Made by a program: the position numbers and the translations under genes. Below the pieces are notes generated by a model. It was not told where the DNA came from. It worked only from the letters and a program-made list of their open reading frames with translations, and ran no database searches. From Oscillospiraceae bacterium (lineage in GTDB: Bacteria > Bacillota > Clostridia > Oscillospirales > Oscillospiraceae), in assembly GCA_021770845.1 (NCBI GenBank), contig JAETQF010000012.1, forward strand, positions 1-64,000: a DNA stretch of 64,000 bases, in the 5' to 3' direction. This document shows positions 22,549 to 33,023 of this stretch, in pieces (within the stretch, counting starts at the first letter, position 1; every line of letters begins with the position of its first letter).

Positions 22549-23559
22549 ATGGATCAGAGCATACGGGAGCGCACCGAGGCGCTGGAGCGGCAGACCCTCT
22601 CCCCCCGGGCCTGCCTGTCCGCCCAATCCAAAGGGCGGGCGGTGGACATCCCCCCCTGTCCCATGCGAACCTGCTTCCAGCGGGACATCGACCGGGTGGT
22701 GCACTGCAAGTCCTTCCGGCGGCTGAAGCACAAGACCCAGGTGTTCCTCCAGCCCGAGGGGGATCACTACCGCACCCGCATGACCCACACCCTGGAGGTG
22801 TCCCGCATCGCCCGCACCATGGCCCGGGGGCTGGCCCTCAACGAGGATCTCACCGAGGCGGCGGCCCTGGCCCACGACCTGGGCCACACCCCCTTCGGCC
22901 ACGCCGGGGAGCGGGCCCTGTCCCGGATGGTGGAGGGGGGCTTCCGGCACTACGAGCAGTCCCTGCGGGTGGTGGATCGGCTGGAGAACGACGGGGCGGG
23001 GCTGAACCTGTGCCATGAGGTGCGGGACGGCATCCTGTGCCACACCGCCGGCCGGCCGGCGGACACCCTGGAGGGCCAGCTGGTGCGCTTCGCCGACAAG
23101 ATCGCCTACATCAACCACGACATCGACGACGCCATGCGGGGGGGCATCATCTTCCCCACCGACATCCCCGCCCACATCTCCGAGGTTCTGGGCTACACCC
23201 ACGGGGAGCGCATCGAGGCCCTGACCCTGGACGTGATCCGCTCCAGCGGGGAGGGGGACGAGATCCGGCAGTCCCCCACCGTGGCCCAGGCCATGGCGGA
23301 GCTGAAGGCGTTCATGTTCGAGTCCGTCTACTTCAACCCCCTGGCCAAGGGGGAGGAGGGCAAGGCGGAGGACATGATCTGCCTCCTCTTTGAATACTAT
23401 TGCAAGCACACGGACAAGCTGCCGCCGGAGTACCAGGACATCCTCCTGCGGGAAGGGGTGCAGCGGGCGGCGCTGGACTACATCGCGGGCATGACGGACA
23501 CCTACGCCGTGGAGCAGTTCGGGGATCTGTTCATTCCGAAGGGGTGGGTGGTGAAATGA
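22549..23559 (+). CDS. dGTPase-like HD-domain triphosphohydrolase
   Basis: A 336-aa protein. The HD-domain metal ligands are seen in HYRTRMTHTLEVSRIA (His80) and AHDLGHTPFGHAGE (His109, Asp110), with the later Asp in RFADKIAYINHDIDD. This is the deoxyguanosinetriphosphate triphosphohydrolase-like family, which releases tripolyphosphate from dNTPs; nucleotide preference cannot be read from sequence. ATG 22549 has GAGGAGGGACGGCAC upstream; an upstream in-frame extension lacks support. The order dgt-like, yigZ-like, dnaG, rpoD is typical of Clostridia. Confidence 0.9.
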   Translation: MDQSIRERTEALERQTLSPRACLSAQSKGRAVDIPPCPMRTCFQRDIDRVVHCKSFRRLKHKTQVFLQPEGDHYRTRMTHTLEVSRIARTMARGLALNEDLTEAAALAHDLGHTPFGHAGERALSRMVEGGFRHYEQSLRVVDRLENDGAGLNLCHEVRDGILCHTAGRPADTLEGQLVRFADKIAYINHDIDDAMRGGIIFPTDIPAHISEVLGYTHGERIEALTLDVIRSSGEGDEIRQSPTVAQAMAELKAFMFESVYFNPLAKGEEGKAEDMICLLFEYYCKHTDKLPPEYQDILLREGVQRAALDYIAGMTDTYAVEQFGDLFIPKGWVVK

Positions 23560-24185
23560 CCGAGTACCTTGTCCCCACCCGCGCCTCGGAGACAGAGTTC
23601 ACCGAAAAGCGATCCACCTTCATCGGCCGCGTCTTTCCCGTGGAGACGGAGGAGGAGGCCCGGGCCCGCATCGACGAGGTCAAAAAGAAGCACCACGACG
23701 CCCGGCACAACTGCTGGTGCTACCTGATCCAGGACGGCCCGGTGCGCTACTCCGACGACGGGGAGCCCCAGGGCACCGCGGGCCAGCCCATGCTGGGGGT
23801 GTTCCAGAAGGAGGGGGTCACCAACGTGTGCTGCGTGGTGACCCGGTACTTCGGCGGGGTGCTGCTGGGGGCGGGGGGCCTGGTGCGGGCCTACACCCAG
23901 AGCGCCAAGGACGCCCTGGACGCGGCGGGCGTCTCGGCGGTGCGCCGCTGGCTGGAGCTGGCGGTGGAGTGCCCCTACAGCTTTCTGGAGCGGGTGAAGC
24001 TGGCCTGCGCCGCCCAGGGGGGCGCGGTGGGGGAGATCGAGTACGCCGCCGCCGTCACCGTCCACGCCCTGCTGCCCGAGGAGGGGGCGGAGGCGTTCCG
24101 GGCGGGAATCACCGAGCTGTCCGCCGGGGCTTTTTCCGCCGTGGAGCTGGGCGAGGTTTTGAAAGCAGTTCCCATTGACCAATAA
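23556..24185 (+). CDS. YigZ/IMPACT-family protein
   Basis: A 209-aa protein of UPF0029. The conserved block DDGEPQGTAGQPMLGVF and VVTRYFGGVLLGAGGLVRAY are the family hallmarks; the C-terminal domain (about 135-205) resembles a ferredoxin-like fold. Eukaryotic IMPACT regulates GCN2; the bacterial role is unclear. Its ATG overlaps the stop of the upstream gene (ATGA). Confidence 0.92.
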   Translation: MTEYLVPTRASETEFTEKRSTFIGRVFPVETEEEARARIDEVKKKHHDARHNCWCYLIQDGPVRYSDDGEPQGTAGQPMLGVFQKEGVTNVCCVVTRYFGGVLLGAGGLVRAYTQSAKDALDAAGVSAVRRWLELAVECPYSFLERVKLACAAQGGAVGEIEYAAAVTVHALLPEEGAEAFRAGITELSAGAFSAVELGEVLKAVPIDQ

Positions 24186-24240
24186 ATTCCCAAAACAGTG
24201 TAAAACAGGGCAAATTTGGCTATGATGCGGAGGTGGAACC

Positions 24241-26022
24241 ATGCCGATACCCGAGCCCTTTCTGGACGACCTGAACAGCAGGCTCAATATTGTGGACGTG
24301 GTTTCCGCCTATGTGCCCCTGACCAAAAAGGGGGGGAACTACTGGGGGCTGTGCCCCTTCCACCACGAAAAAACCCCCTCCTTTTCCGTCAACGAGTCCC
24401 GGCAGATCTTCCACTGCTTCGGCTGCGGCAAGGGGGGCGGGGCGGCCCGGTTCCTCATGGAGATGGAGAGCCTGTCCTTCCCGGACGCGGTGCGCAAGCT
24501 GGCGGATCAGGCGGGGCTTCAGATGCCGGAGGACACCGGCGGCGACGGCCGGTGGCGGGAACGGCGGGCGCGTATTCTGGAGCTCAACCGCGAGGCCGCC
24601 CGGTTCTACCGCTCCATGCTGTCCGACCCCCGGGGGGCGGAGGTGGCGTCCTACATCCGGGACAAGCGGCGGATCAGCCCCAAATTTTCCGCCCGGTTCG
24701 GCCTGGGGGCGGCCCCCGACGCCTGGGACAGCCTGATCCTGGCCATGCGGGACAAGGGCTACGAGAAGGCGGAGCTCATTGAGGCGGGCCTGGCGGTGGC
24801 GGGCAAGGGGGGCGGCGTGTACGACAAGTACCGCAACCGCCTGATGCTGCCCGTTATCGACGTGCGGGGGGACGTGATCGGCTTCACCAGCCGGGTGATG
24901 GACGACTCCACCCCCAAGTACCTGAACACGCCGGAGACGGCCATCTTCAAAAAACGTTCCATCCTCTACGGGTTGAACTACGCCAAAAAGACCAAGCGGC
25001 CCAACTTCATCCTGGTGGAGGGGAACATCGACGTCATCACCCTGCACCAGGCGGGCTTTGACAACACGGTGGCCACCATGGGCACCGCCCTGACGGAGGA
25101 GCACGTGCGCCTGCTGGGGCGGTACACGAAAGAGCTGGTGCTGTGCTACGACAACGACGCCGCCGGGGAGGACGCCACCCAGCGGGCCATCGCCCTGCTG
25201 CGCGGCTCGGAGATCGGGGTGAAGGTGCTGCGCCTGCCCCGCCGCCGCACCCAGTCGGGGGAGCTGGTGAAGCAGGACGCGGACGACTATATCAAGAACT
25301 GCGGCCCCGCCGCCTTTGAGGAGCTGATGAACGGCAGCGCCAACTCCGCCGAGTACCGCCTGAGCGTGGTGCGGGATCAGTTTGACCTGACCCGGGACGA
25401 CCAGCGGGCCCAGTACCTGCTGGCGGCGGCGGAGGTGGTGGCCGGCCTGTCCAGCCCGGTGGAGCGGGAGATCTACGCCGGCCGGTGCGCCGAGACGGCG
25501 GGGGTGTCCAAGGAGGCGGTGCTCCAGGAGGTGGAGCGCCAGCGCCAGAAACGCCGCCGGGAGGCCCGCAAGCAGGAGGAGCGCCGGAACCTGGCCCCCG
25601 TCCGGGAGCTCCAGCCCAGGAGCCGGGAGCTGCGGTACGAGAACGTCCGCTCCGCCCGGGCGGAGGAGGGCGTGCTGCGGATCGTGCTGCTGGACGGCGA
25701 CTACTTCCGGCAGATGGAGCCGCTGAGCGAGGAGCACTTCACCTCGCCGCTGCTGAGAAAGGCGTTTGTGCTGCTGCGGGACAGGTGGAAGGCGGGCAAG
25801 AGCGTCACCCTGCCCGCCCTGGAGGGGCAGCTCACCCCGGAGGAGATGGATCAGCTCTCCGCCGCCGTCCAGGAGAACCAGCCCCGGACGACGGCGGCGG
25901 CGGCGCTGGAGGACTGCAAGCAGGTGATCCTGCTGGAGCACAGCAAAAGGGACATATCGGACGAGAGGGATCTCAGAGCCTTGAAGGATGTACTCAAACA
26001 GAAAAAAGCCTATGGAGGATGA
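24241..26022 (+). CDS. dnaG: DNA primase
   Basis: A 593-aa protein that makes RNA primers at the replication fork. N-terminal zinc finger [11 protein letters not shown]...CFGCGKGG (about residues 40-66). The catalytic core begins near RFGLGAAPD, and the TOPRIM motifs are LVEGNIDVI and [12 protein letters not shown]-terminal helicase-binding region follows the charged linker at about 430-470. ATG 24241 has GCGGAGGTGGAACC upstream. Its last codons contain the ribosome binding site of rpoD. Confidence 0.97.
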   Translation: MPIPEPFLDDLNSRLNIVDVVSAYVPLTKKGGNYWGLCPFHHEKTPSFSVNESRQIFHCFGCGKGGGAARFLMEMESLSFPDAVRKLADQAGLQMPEDTGGDGRWRERRARILELNREAARFYRSMLSDPRGAEVASYIRDKRRISPKFSARFGLGAAPDAWDSLILAMRDKGYEKAELIEAGLAVAGKGGGVYDKYRNRLMLPVIDVRGDVIGFTSRVMDDSTPKYLNTPETAIFKKRSILYGLNYAKKTKRPNFILVEGNIDVITLHQAGFDNTVATMGTALTEEHVRLLGRYTKELVLCYDNDAAGEDATQRAIALLRGSEIGVKVLRLPRRRTQSGELVKQDADDYIKNCGPAAFEELMNGSANSAEYRLSVVRDQFDLTRDDQRAQYLLAAAEVVAGLSSPVEREIYAGRCAETAGVSKEAVLQEVERQRQKRRREARKQEERRNLAPVRELQPRSRELRYENVRSARAEEGVLRIVLLDGDYFRQMEPLSEEHFTSPLLRKAFVLLRDRWKAGKSVTLPALEGQLTPEEMDQLSAAVQENQPRTTAAAALEDCKQVILLEHSKRDISDERDLRALKDVLKQKKAYGG

Positions 26023-26029
26023 AAGACCA

Positions 26030-27334
<1,305 letters not shown>

Positions 27335-27343
27335 ATTTATTGG

Positions 27344-27377
27344 AAAAGCCCGTCTCCGGGTTCGGAGGCGGGCTTTT
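27344..27377. terminator. Terminator between rpoD and the pseudouridine synthase gene
   Basis: AAAAGCCCGTCTCC pairs with GGAGGCGGGCTTTT (one G-T) around a 6-nt loop. A/T runs on both sides make it bidirectional for the two convergent genes. Confidence 0.85.
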
Positions 27378-27383
27378 GCCGGC

Positions 27384-28271
27384 TTATCGGAACACCCGGT
27401 TAAAATCCCGGGGCATTTTGGCCCTGAAGGTGACAGGTTCCCCGGTAGCGGGGTGGATGAAGGACAGCTCGTTGGCGTGGAGGCACAGCCGCCCGATGGG
27501 GTTGGTGCGGGCTCCGTACTGCTTGTCCCCCGCCACGGGGCAGCCCTTCTCCTTCATGTGCACCCGGATCTGGTTCTTCCGCCCCGTCTCAATGGAGATG
27601 TCCAGCAGGGCGTATCCGTTCCCGGCCTTGACGATCTGGTAGCTGGTGACGGCCTCCTTGGCCCCCTTCCCCGGCGCGCCGGAAAAGCTCAGGTGGGTGT
27701 CCGTCTCCACCAGCCAGGAGCGGATGGTGTCCTGGGTGGGCTTGGGCACCCCCTCCACCACCGCCAGATAGCCCCGGCGGGTGACGATCTCGTTCCACCG
27801 GGACTGGAACAGCTCCTTCGTCTCCGCGTCCCGGGCGAACATCAGCACCCCCGACGTGTCCCGATCCAGCCGGTGGAGCACGAAGATCCGGTCGTCCACC
27901 CGCCGGGCCTTCACGTAGTCGGTGACCATATGGTAGGCGGTGCGGGTTTTCTCCCTGTCGGTGGCCACGCTGAGCAGCTTGGCGGGCTTGTTCACCACGA
28001 TCAGGTGCTCGTCCTCATAGAGGATGGGGAAGGGCAGCGCGTCCGCCCTGGGGGCGGAGGAGGGCAGTATGGCCACCTGCTGCCCGGGCAGCAGCGGGGT
28101 GTCGAACTGGGAGAGGGGCACGCCGTCCACCGCCACCAGCCGGCGGGAGAGGAGGGATTTCACGTTGTTCCGGCTCTTGCCCTTCACGTGGGCCAGCAGG
28201 AAGGGGAGCAGGGTGTCGGGCTCGGTGACCGTATAAACCGGGGCGTCCCGGTGCTGTTCGCTGCGTTCCAT
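27384..28271 (-). CDS. RluA/RluD-family RNA pseudouridine synthase
   Basis: A 295-aa protein. An S4-like RNA-binding segment lies at about 28-66 (RNNVKSLLSRRLVAVDG). The catalytic domain has HRLDRDTSGVLMF with catalytic Asp136, then GRKNQIRVHM and GDKQYGA. Family members isomerise uridines in 23S rRNA or tRNA; the target cannot be told from sequence. ATG 28271 (GGAAAGGCGG upstream) is chosen; a longer frame to 28553 runs antisense into yqfC and is not coding. Confidence 0.9.
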   Translation of the reverse strand: MERSEQHRDAPVYTVTEPDTLLPFLLAHVKGKSRNNVKSLLSRRLVAVDGVPLSQFDTPLLPGQQVAILPSSAPRADALPFPILYEDEHLIVVNKPAKLLSVATDREKTRTAYHMVTDYVKARRVDDRIFVLHRLDRDTSGVLMFARDAETKELFQSRWNEIVTRRGYLAVVEGVPKPTQDTIRSWLVETDTHLSFSGAPGKGAKEAVTSYQIVKAGNGYALLDISIETGRKNQIRVHMKEKGCPVAGDKQYGARTNPIGRLCLHANELSFIHPATGEPVTFRAKMPRDFNRVFR

Positions 28272-28422
28272 AGAAACCGCCTTTCCTGGCCCTCCCGCCC
28301 GCAGGCTGGGGGGCCGCGTCATTTGGGATATCATATCATATCCCGGGGAAAAAGTCCACGAAATTCCAGCGGACAGGCAAGCCGGGCCGGGCGGCCGCAT
28401 ATTCTTGCCAGAGGTGATTGCT

Positions 28423-28698
28423 GTGGGGGAAAAGGAGGGCCTGCTGGCCCGGGCCTCCCGGGTGTTCGACCTGCCCGCCGACGCGGTGGCGGGGGCGCCC
28501 CGGGTGGAGATCATAGGGGACGGGGAGCTGCGCATGGCCCCCCACCGGGGCATTCTGGCCTACGGGGCGGAGGAGATCCACATATCCGGGGGGAAGATGG
28601 TGGTGCTGGTGCGGGGCCAGGGCCTGGAGCTGCGGGCCATGACGCCGGAGGAGCTGCTGATCACCGGCGAGATCCGGGCGGTAGAGTTTATGAGGTGA
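28423..28698 (+). CDS. yqfC: Sporulation protein YqfC (YabP/YqfC family)
   Basis: A 91-aa protein. The YabP/YqfC core is clear: PRVEIIGDGELRMAPHRGI and YGAEEIHISGGKMVVLVRGQ. In B. subtilis yqfC and yqfD are expressed in the mother cell. I choose GTG 28423 because AGAGGTGATT lies 5 nt before it; a TTG at 28405 has no ribosome binding site. yqfD begins 5 bp after the stop. Confidence 0.88.
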   Translation: MGEKEGLLARASRVFDLPADAVAGAPRVEIIGDGELRMAPHRGILAYGAEEIHISGGKMVVLVRGQGLELRAMTPEELLITGEIRAVEFMR

Positions 28699-28702
28699 CA
28701 TC

Positions 28703-29971
28703 ATGAAAAAACTCATCAATCTGCTGCTGGGCTATGTGGAGATCGCCGTCACCGGGGCCTTCCCGGAGCGGCTGCTGAACCTGTGCGCCCAGAACCGGCT
28801 GCCATTCTGGCGGCTGCGCTGGACGGACGAGACCAGCTTCACCTTCCGGGTGGCCCTCCGGGATCGCAAGCGGCTGGACGAGCTGGCCCGGCGGGCCATG
28901 TGCGATCTGGAGGAGCGAAGCCGCCGGGGGGCGGCGGTGGCGGCGGAGCGAATGGTGGAGCACCGCTGGGGCTTCCTGCTGGGGCTGGGCTTTTGCGTGC
29001 TGGCGGTGAGCTTCCTGTCCCGGTTCCTGCTGGTGATCGAGGTGACGGGCAACGAGCGGGTGCCCACCGCCGTGATCCTGTCCCAGCTCCAGCGGGCGGG
29101 GGTGCGGCCCGGGGCCTTCGGCCCCGCCATCCGGGAGCGGGAGGCGGCCAACACCGCTCTGCTGGGCCTGCCCGAGCTGTCCTACCTGGCGGTGAACATC
29201 TACGGCACCCGGGCGGAGATCATTGTCCGGGAGGTGGAGAAGGCCCCGGAGCTGCTGGAGGAGGACGTGCCCGCCGACATTGTGGCGGCGGCGGACGGCA
29301 TCATCGAGGACATTCAGGCCGACTCCGGCCGGGCCATGTTCCAGGACGGCGACGTGGTGGCCAAGGGGGAGACGCTCATATCCGGCGTGCTGGATCTGAA
29401 GGAGCCGGAGGGGGGGACGGTGGATCTGGGCAGCCTGGTGGTGCACGCCGCGGGCAGCGTCACCGCCCGCACCTGGCGCACCCTGGAGGAGACCGTCCCC
29501 CTCACCGGGCAGGTCAAGGAGTACACCGGGGAGGAGGCCCGGGCGTACCACATAAAAATTTTGTGGTTTGAGCTGGATTTTTTTGAAAACAGTAGCATTT
29601 CCGGTGGGAGATATGATAAAATAATAGAGACTGCGGATCTGACCCTGTTCGGGCGGCCCATGCCCGCCTCCCTCACCACCGTCACCCGCCGGGGCTACAC
29701 CCTCCGGGAGGAGCCGGTGGACGCAGAGGCGGCGGCCGGGGAGCTGAAGGAGCTGCTGCTGTTCCGGCTGGAGGAGCTGATGGAGGAGCGGAAGGGCGAG
29801 GCCCTGCGCACCGACTTCGTCACCCGGCAGGAGAACGGGCGGCTGACGGTCACCCTGCTGGCGGAGTGCCGGGAGGAGATCGGCCGCACCGTGGAGCGGG
29901 ACGGGGAAGTGGGGCGGGTGTACGGAGGAAGCGCCGCAACCCCGCCGGAGGATACCAAAGACAACGGCTGA
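28703..29971 (+). CDS. yqfD: Sporulation protein YqfD
   Basis: A 422-aa membrane protein of the YqfD family. The N-terminal domain (1-85) has PERLLNLCAQNRLPFW, there is one clear membrane helix at about 88-111 (WGFLLGLGFCVLAVSFL), then a long extracytoplasmic part with a POTRA-like start (VIEVTGNERVP). A short A/T-rich stretch (about 29550-29630) encodes HIKILWFELDFFENSS in otherwise GC-rich DNA. It sits in the conserved yqfC-yqfD-phoH order, 28 bp before phoH. Confidence 0.9.
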   Translation: MKKLINLLLGYVEIAVTGAFPERLLNLCAQNRLPFWRLRWTDETSFTFRVALRDRKRLDELARRAMCDLEERSRRGAAVAAERMVEHRWGFLLGLGFCVLAVSFLSRFLLVIEVTGNERVPTAVILSQLQRAGVRPGAFGPAIREREAANTALLGLPELSYLAVNIYGTRAEIIVREVEKAPELLEEDVPADIVAAADGIIEDIQADSGRAMFQDGDVVAKGETLISGVLDLKEPEGGTVDLGSLVVHAAGSVTARTWRTLEETVPLTGQVKEYTGEEARAYHIKILWFELDFFENSSISGGRYDKIIETADLTLFGRPMPASLTTVTRRGYTLREEPVDAEAAAGELKELLLFRLEELMEERKGEALRTDFVTRQENGRLTVTLLAECREEIGRTVERDGEVGRVYGGSAATPPEDTKDNG

Positions 29972-29999
29972 CAGGCCGTTTACGAAGGAGAAGCGATCC

Positions 30000-30977
30000 A
30001 TGACAGAACAGACCATCAGCATCGAGCGGATGGAGGAGGCCGTCAACCTGTTCGGCCTGTTTGACGAGAACATCCGCCTGATTGAGCAGGAGCTAAACGT
30101 GTCGGTGGTGAACCGGGAGTCCAACCTGAAGATCTCCGGCGAGGGGGAGAACGTCATGCTGGCGGTGAAGGCCATCCAGGGCCTGCTCACCCTGTCCGCC
30201 CGGGGGGAGGCCATCGGCCAGCAGAACGTGCGGTATATCATCGAGCTGGTGCGGGCGGGCAACGAGGGCAAGATCGCCCAGCTGGCCGGGGACGTGGTGT
30301 GCGTCACCGCCAAGGGCAAGCCCATCAAGGCCAAGACCATCGGCCAGAAGAAATACGTGGACGCCATCAAGGCCAGCACCGTCACCATCGGCGTGGGCCC
30401 CGCCGGCACCGGCAAGACCTACCTGGCGGTGGCGGCGGCGGTGGCGGCCTTCCGGGAGAAGCAGGTGAACCGGATCATCCTCACCCGGCCCGCCGTGGAG
30501 GCGGGGGAGCGGCTGGGCTTCCTGCCGGGGGATCTGCAATCCAAGGTGGATCCCTACCTGCGGCCGCTGTACGACGCGCTGTTCGATATGCTGGGGGCGG
30601 AGACGTACCAGAAGTACCTGGAGCGGGGCAACATCGAGGTGGCCCCCCTGGCCTATATGCGGGGGCGGACGCTGGACGACAGCTTCATCATCCTGGACGA
30701 GGCCCAGAACACCAGCCGGGAGCAGATGAAGATGTTCCTCACCCGCTTAGGGTTCGGCTCCAAGATCGTCATCACCGGCGACGCGACGCAAATTGACCTG
30801 CCGGCGGACAAGGTATCGGGCCTGAAGGAGGCCATGCGGGTGCTGAAGGGGGTGGAGGATATCTCCATCTGCCAGCTCACCGGGGCGGACGTGGTGCGCC
30901 ATGTTATCGTCCAGCGGATCATCAAGGCCTATGAGGACGACGAGAAGCGGCGGGCGGCCAAGCGGGAGAGACGGTAG
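30000..30977 (+). CDS. phoH: PhoH-like ATPase
   Basis: A 325-aa protein. An N-terminal KH-like region (about 20-70) precedes the P-loop GPAGTGKT (about 135-142), Walker B FIILDEAQN and the sensor ITGDATQIDLP. PhoH proteins are P-loop ATPases linked to RNA metabolism and encoded beside ybeY. ATG 30000 has GAAGGAGAAGCGATCC upstream. Normally ybeY follows immediately; here about 600 bp carrying a hairpin and two small genes intervene. Confidence 0.94.
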   Translation: MTEQTISIERMEEAVNLFGLFDENIRLIEQELNVSVVNRESNLKISGEGENVMLAVKAIQGLLTLSARGEAIGQQNVRYIIELVRAGNEGKIAQLAGDVVCVTAKGKPIKAKTIGQKKYVDAIKASTVTIGVGPAGTGKTYLAVAAAVAAFREKQVNRIILTRPAVEAGERLGFLPGDLQSKVDPYLRPLYDALFDMLGAETYQKYLERGNIEVAPLAYMRGRTLDDSFIILDEAQNTSREQMKMFLTRLGFGSKIVITGDATQIDLPADKVSGLKEAMRVLKGVEDISICQLTGADVVRHVIVQRIIKAYEDDEKRRAAKRERR

Positions 30978-30990
30978 GGACAGCGGGAGA

Positions 30991-31082
30991 GGAGCGGCAG
31001 GCCAGGGCTCTCTCTACAGGCCAGCCCAAGGCTACGGGGCGCTGAGGACTGGCCCTCCGGTCGAGCCCTGGCCTGCCGCTCC
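30991..31082. repeat. Long inverted repeat after phoH
   Basis: A 20-bp exact inverted repeat: 30991-31010 (GGAGCGGCAGGCCAGGGCTC) pairs with 31063-31082. Inside the 52-nt loop GGCCAG (31019-31024) pairs with CTGGCC (31049-31054). The whole unit can form a long branched hairpin. No T-run follows. It marks the left edge of the segment inserted between phoH and ybeY. Confidence 0.7.
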
Positions 31083-31097
31083 ACGAGACGGATCGCG

Positions 31098-31280
31098 TTA
31101 GACCTTTTCCAGGCAGGCGTCGGTCAGCTGCATCCCGAGACATAGACCCTGGTAGAATGACCAGAGGCCGTGGCCCTGGATGGGGAGATCCCGAAGGTAA
31201 TCGGGCCAGAAGCAGGGATCGGGTTCGGTGACGAAATAGCGGTAGAGCTGTTCCACAATGACCGGGATAGTAGATTCCAT
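31098..31280 (-). CDS. 60-aa hypothetical protein divergent from an XRE regulator
   Basis: Begins MESTIPVIVEQLYRYFVTEP and is rich in aromatics (FWPDYLRDLP, LWSFYQGL). It contains two Cys and no membrane helix. ATG 31280 has GGAGGAGCTTTCG upstream, a strong site; a TTG five codons earlier is in frame. It is transcribed away from the XRE gene at 31376, a layout typical of a regulator and its target or of a toxin-antitoxin pair, but the sequence matches no toxin family I know. Confidence 0.6.
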   Translation of the reverse strand: MESTIPVIVEQLYRYFVTEPDPCFWPDYLRDLPIQGHGLWSFYQGLCLGMQLTDACLEKV

Positions 31281-31312
31281 CGAAAGCTCCTCCAAATATG
31301 TCAGGCCAATAG

Positions 31313-31342
31313 TTGCAAGCCAATATTTATCTGTATTATAAT
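31313..31342 (+). promoter_or_regulatory. Promoter of the XRE regulator gene
   Basis: TTGCAA (31313-31318), 18-bp spacer, TATAAT (31337-31342), 34 nt before the start codon. The 95-bp divergent gap is clearly A/T-richer than the flanking genes. Confidence 0.65.
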
Positions 31343-31375
31343 GCGATGAAGAACATTTGTCAATAGGAGTGCGCT

Positions 31376-31594
31376 ATGATTTTTAACGAAAGATTGAGAA
31401 TTCTGCGGGAAGAACATAATTGGACGCAGGAGAAGGTGGCCCGAGCCGTAGATATGCCGCTGAGGACATATAGCCGCTTGGAAGCGGACGGCGCCAAAAC
31501 CCACTATGATACCCTTATCAAACTCGCGGATTTTTACGATGTATCGGTAGACTGGCTCATGGGCCGCACAGATAAAAGGGAGGTCAACCGGTAA
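31376..31594 (+). CDS. XRE-family helix-turn-helix regulator
   Basis: A 72-aa protein consisting of almost only a Cro/CI-type helix-turn-helix: LRILREEHNWTQEKVARAVD, LRTYSRLEADGAKTHYDTL, IKLADFYDVSVDWLMGRTD. ATG 31376 has AATAGGAGTGCGCT upstream. Its TAA overlaps the ybeY start (TAATG), so ybeY translation is now coupled to it. The coding DNA has noticeably lower G+C than phoH and ybeY, supporting insertion by transfer. Confidence 0.9.
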   Translation: MIFNERLRILREEHNWTQEKVARAVDMPLRTYSRLEADGAKTHYDTLIKLADFYDVSVDWLMGRTDKREVNR

Positions 31595-32085
31595 TGCCAA
31601 AGCATGAAATGATCGTTTCCACCGACGTTGACGACGTGAGCATACTTGTGCTCCCCTTCCTGAAAAAGGCGATCTGCAAGACCCTGGACGCGGAAGGGGT
31701 GGAGGTGCCCTGCGAGATCAACGTGCTGCTCACCGATGACGAGGGCATTCAAGAGATCAACTGGGATATGCGGAAGGTGGACGCCCCCACCGACGTGCTG
31801 TCCTTCCCCATGTTTGACCTGGCCCCGGGGGACAAGCCGTCGGAGGCGGACGCCGACCCCGCCACCGGCCTGGTGCCCCTGGGCGATATGTGCATCTCCC
31901 TGGAGCGGGCAAAGGCCCAGGCGGAGGAGTACGGCCATTCCGTGGAGCGGGAGCTGGCCTACTTAGCGGTTCACTCCGTGCTCCACCTGCTGGGCTACGA
32001 CCACCTGGACGAGGGGCCTATGAAGGCCCAGATGCGGGCTCGGGAGGAGGCCATCCTGGCGGAGCTTGGCCTGGAACGAGATTGA
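31594..32085 (+). CDS. ybeY: Endoribonuclease YbeY (rRNA maturation)
   Basis: A 163-aa metal-dependent RNase involved in 16S rRNA 3'-end processing and 70S quality control. The zinc motif H-x3-H-x5-H is present in VHSVLHLLGYDHLDEG. The upstream block NVLLTDDEGIQEINWDMR and PTDVLSFPMF are typical. It has no ribosome binding site of its own other than sequence inside the XRE gene (AAGGGAGGTCAACCGGTA), consistent with coupling. era follows after 41 bp; dgkA and cdd, frequent between them in Firmicutes, are absent. Confidence 0.95.
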   Translation: MPKHEMIVSTDVDDVSILVLPFLKKAICKTLDAEGVEVPCEINVLLTDDEGIQEINWDMRKVDAPTDVLSFPMFDLAPGDKPSEADADPATGLVPLGDMCISLERAKAQAEEYGHSVERELAYLAVHSVLHLLGYDHLDEGPMKAQMRAREEAILAELGLERD

Positions 32086-32126
32086 AGCATAACCACAAAA
32101 AAGCTCAAGAAAGTTGAGGATCACCT

Positions 32127-33020
32127 ATGAACATCAAGAAAAGCGGCATCATCACCATCTGCGGACGGCCCAATGTGGGCAAGTCCACCCTGACCAACAC
32201 CCTGGCGGGGGAGAAGATCGCCATCGTCTCCCCCAAGCCCCAGACCACGCGGAACCGGATCTGTGCCGTCCTCAACCGGGGGGACAGCCAGTTCGTCTTT
32301 GTGGACACCCCGGGGCTCCACAAGGCCCGCACCCGGCTGGGCGATTACATGGTGAAGGTGGTGCGCCAGTCGGTGGCGGACGTGGACGGGGTGATGCTGC
32401 TGGTGGAGCCGGTGGATCACATCGGCCCCCCGGAGCAGGAGCTCATCGACCGCATCAAGGCCCTGGGGGCCCCCGCCGCGCTGGTGATCAACAAGATCGA
32501 CACGGTGGAGAAGGAGAAGCTGCTGGCGGTGATGGCGGTGTACGGCGCGGCCTTTGATTGGGACGCGGTGGTGCCCATCTCCGCCAAGACCGGGGAGGGC
32601 GTGGACGAGCTGCTGGAGGTGCTGGGCGGCTGGCTGCCCGAGGGGCCCCAGCTGTTCCCCGACGGGGCGGTGACGGATCAGCCGGAGCGGCAGATCATGG
32701 CGGAGATCGTCCGGGAAAAGCTGCTGCGGGAGCTGGACAAGGAGATCCCCCACGGCACGGCGGTGGAGGTGACGAAATTCTCCCAGCGGGACAACGACAT
32801 CATCGACTGCCACGTGACCATCTACTGTGAGAAGGCGTCCCACAAGGGGATCATCATCGGCAAGGGCGGGGCCATGCTGAAGAAGATCAGCACCCAGGCC
32901 CGGCGGGACATGGAGGCCTTCATGGGGGCCAAGGTGTACCTGGAGACGTGGGTCAAGGTGAAGGAGAACTGGCGGGACAACCCGGCGGCCATCCAGAACT
33001 TTGGCTACACGGAGGACTGA
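32127..33020 (+). CDS. era: GTPase Era
   Basis: A 297-aa protein. G1 GRPNVGKS, G3 DTPG (VDTPGLHKAR), G4 NKID and G5 SAKTGEG are in the expected order. The C-terminal KH domain shows IIIGKGGAMLKKISTQARRD. Era binds the 3' end of 16S rRNA during 30S assembly, functionally linked to YbeY upstream. ATG 32127 has AAGTTGAGGATCACCT upstream. Confidence 0.97.
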   Translation: MNIKKSGIITICGRPNVGKSTLTNTLAGEKIAIVSPKPQTTRNRICAVLNRGDSQFVFVDTPGLHKARTRLGDYMVKVVRQSVADVDGVMLLVEPVDHIGPPEQELIDRIKALGAPAALVINKIDTVEKEKLLAVMAVYGAAFDWDAVVPISAKTGEGVDELLEVLGGWLPEGPQLFPDGAVTDQPERQIMAEIVREKLLRELDKEIPHGTAVEVTKFSQRDNDIIDCHVTIYCEKASHKGIIIGKGGAMLKKISTQARRDMEAFMGAKVYLETWVKVKENWRDNPAAIQNFGYTED

Positions 33021-33023
33021 GCT

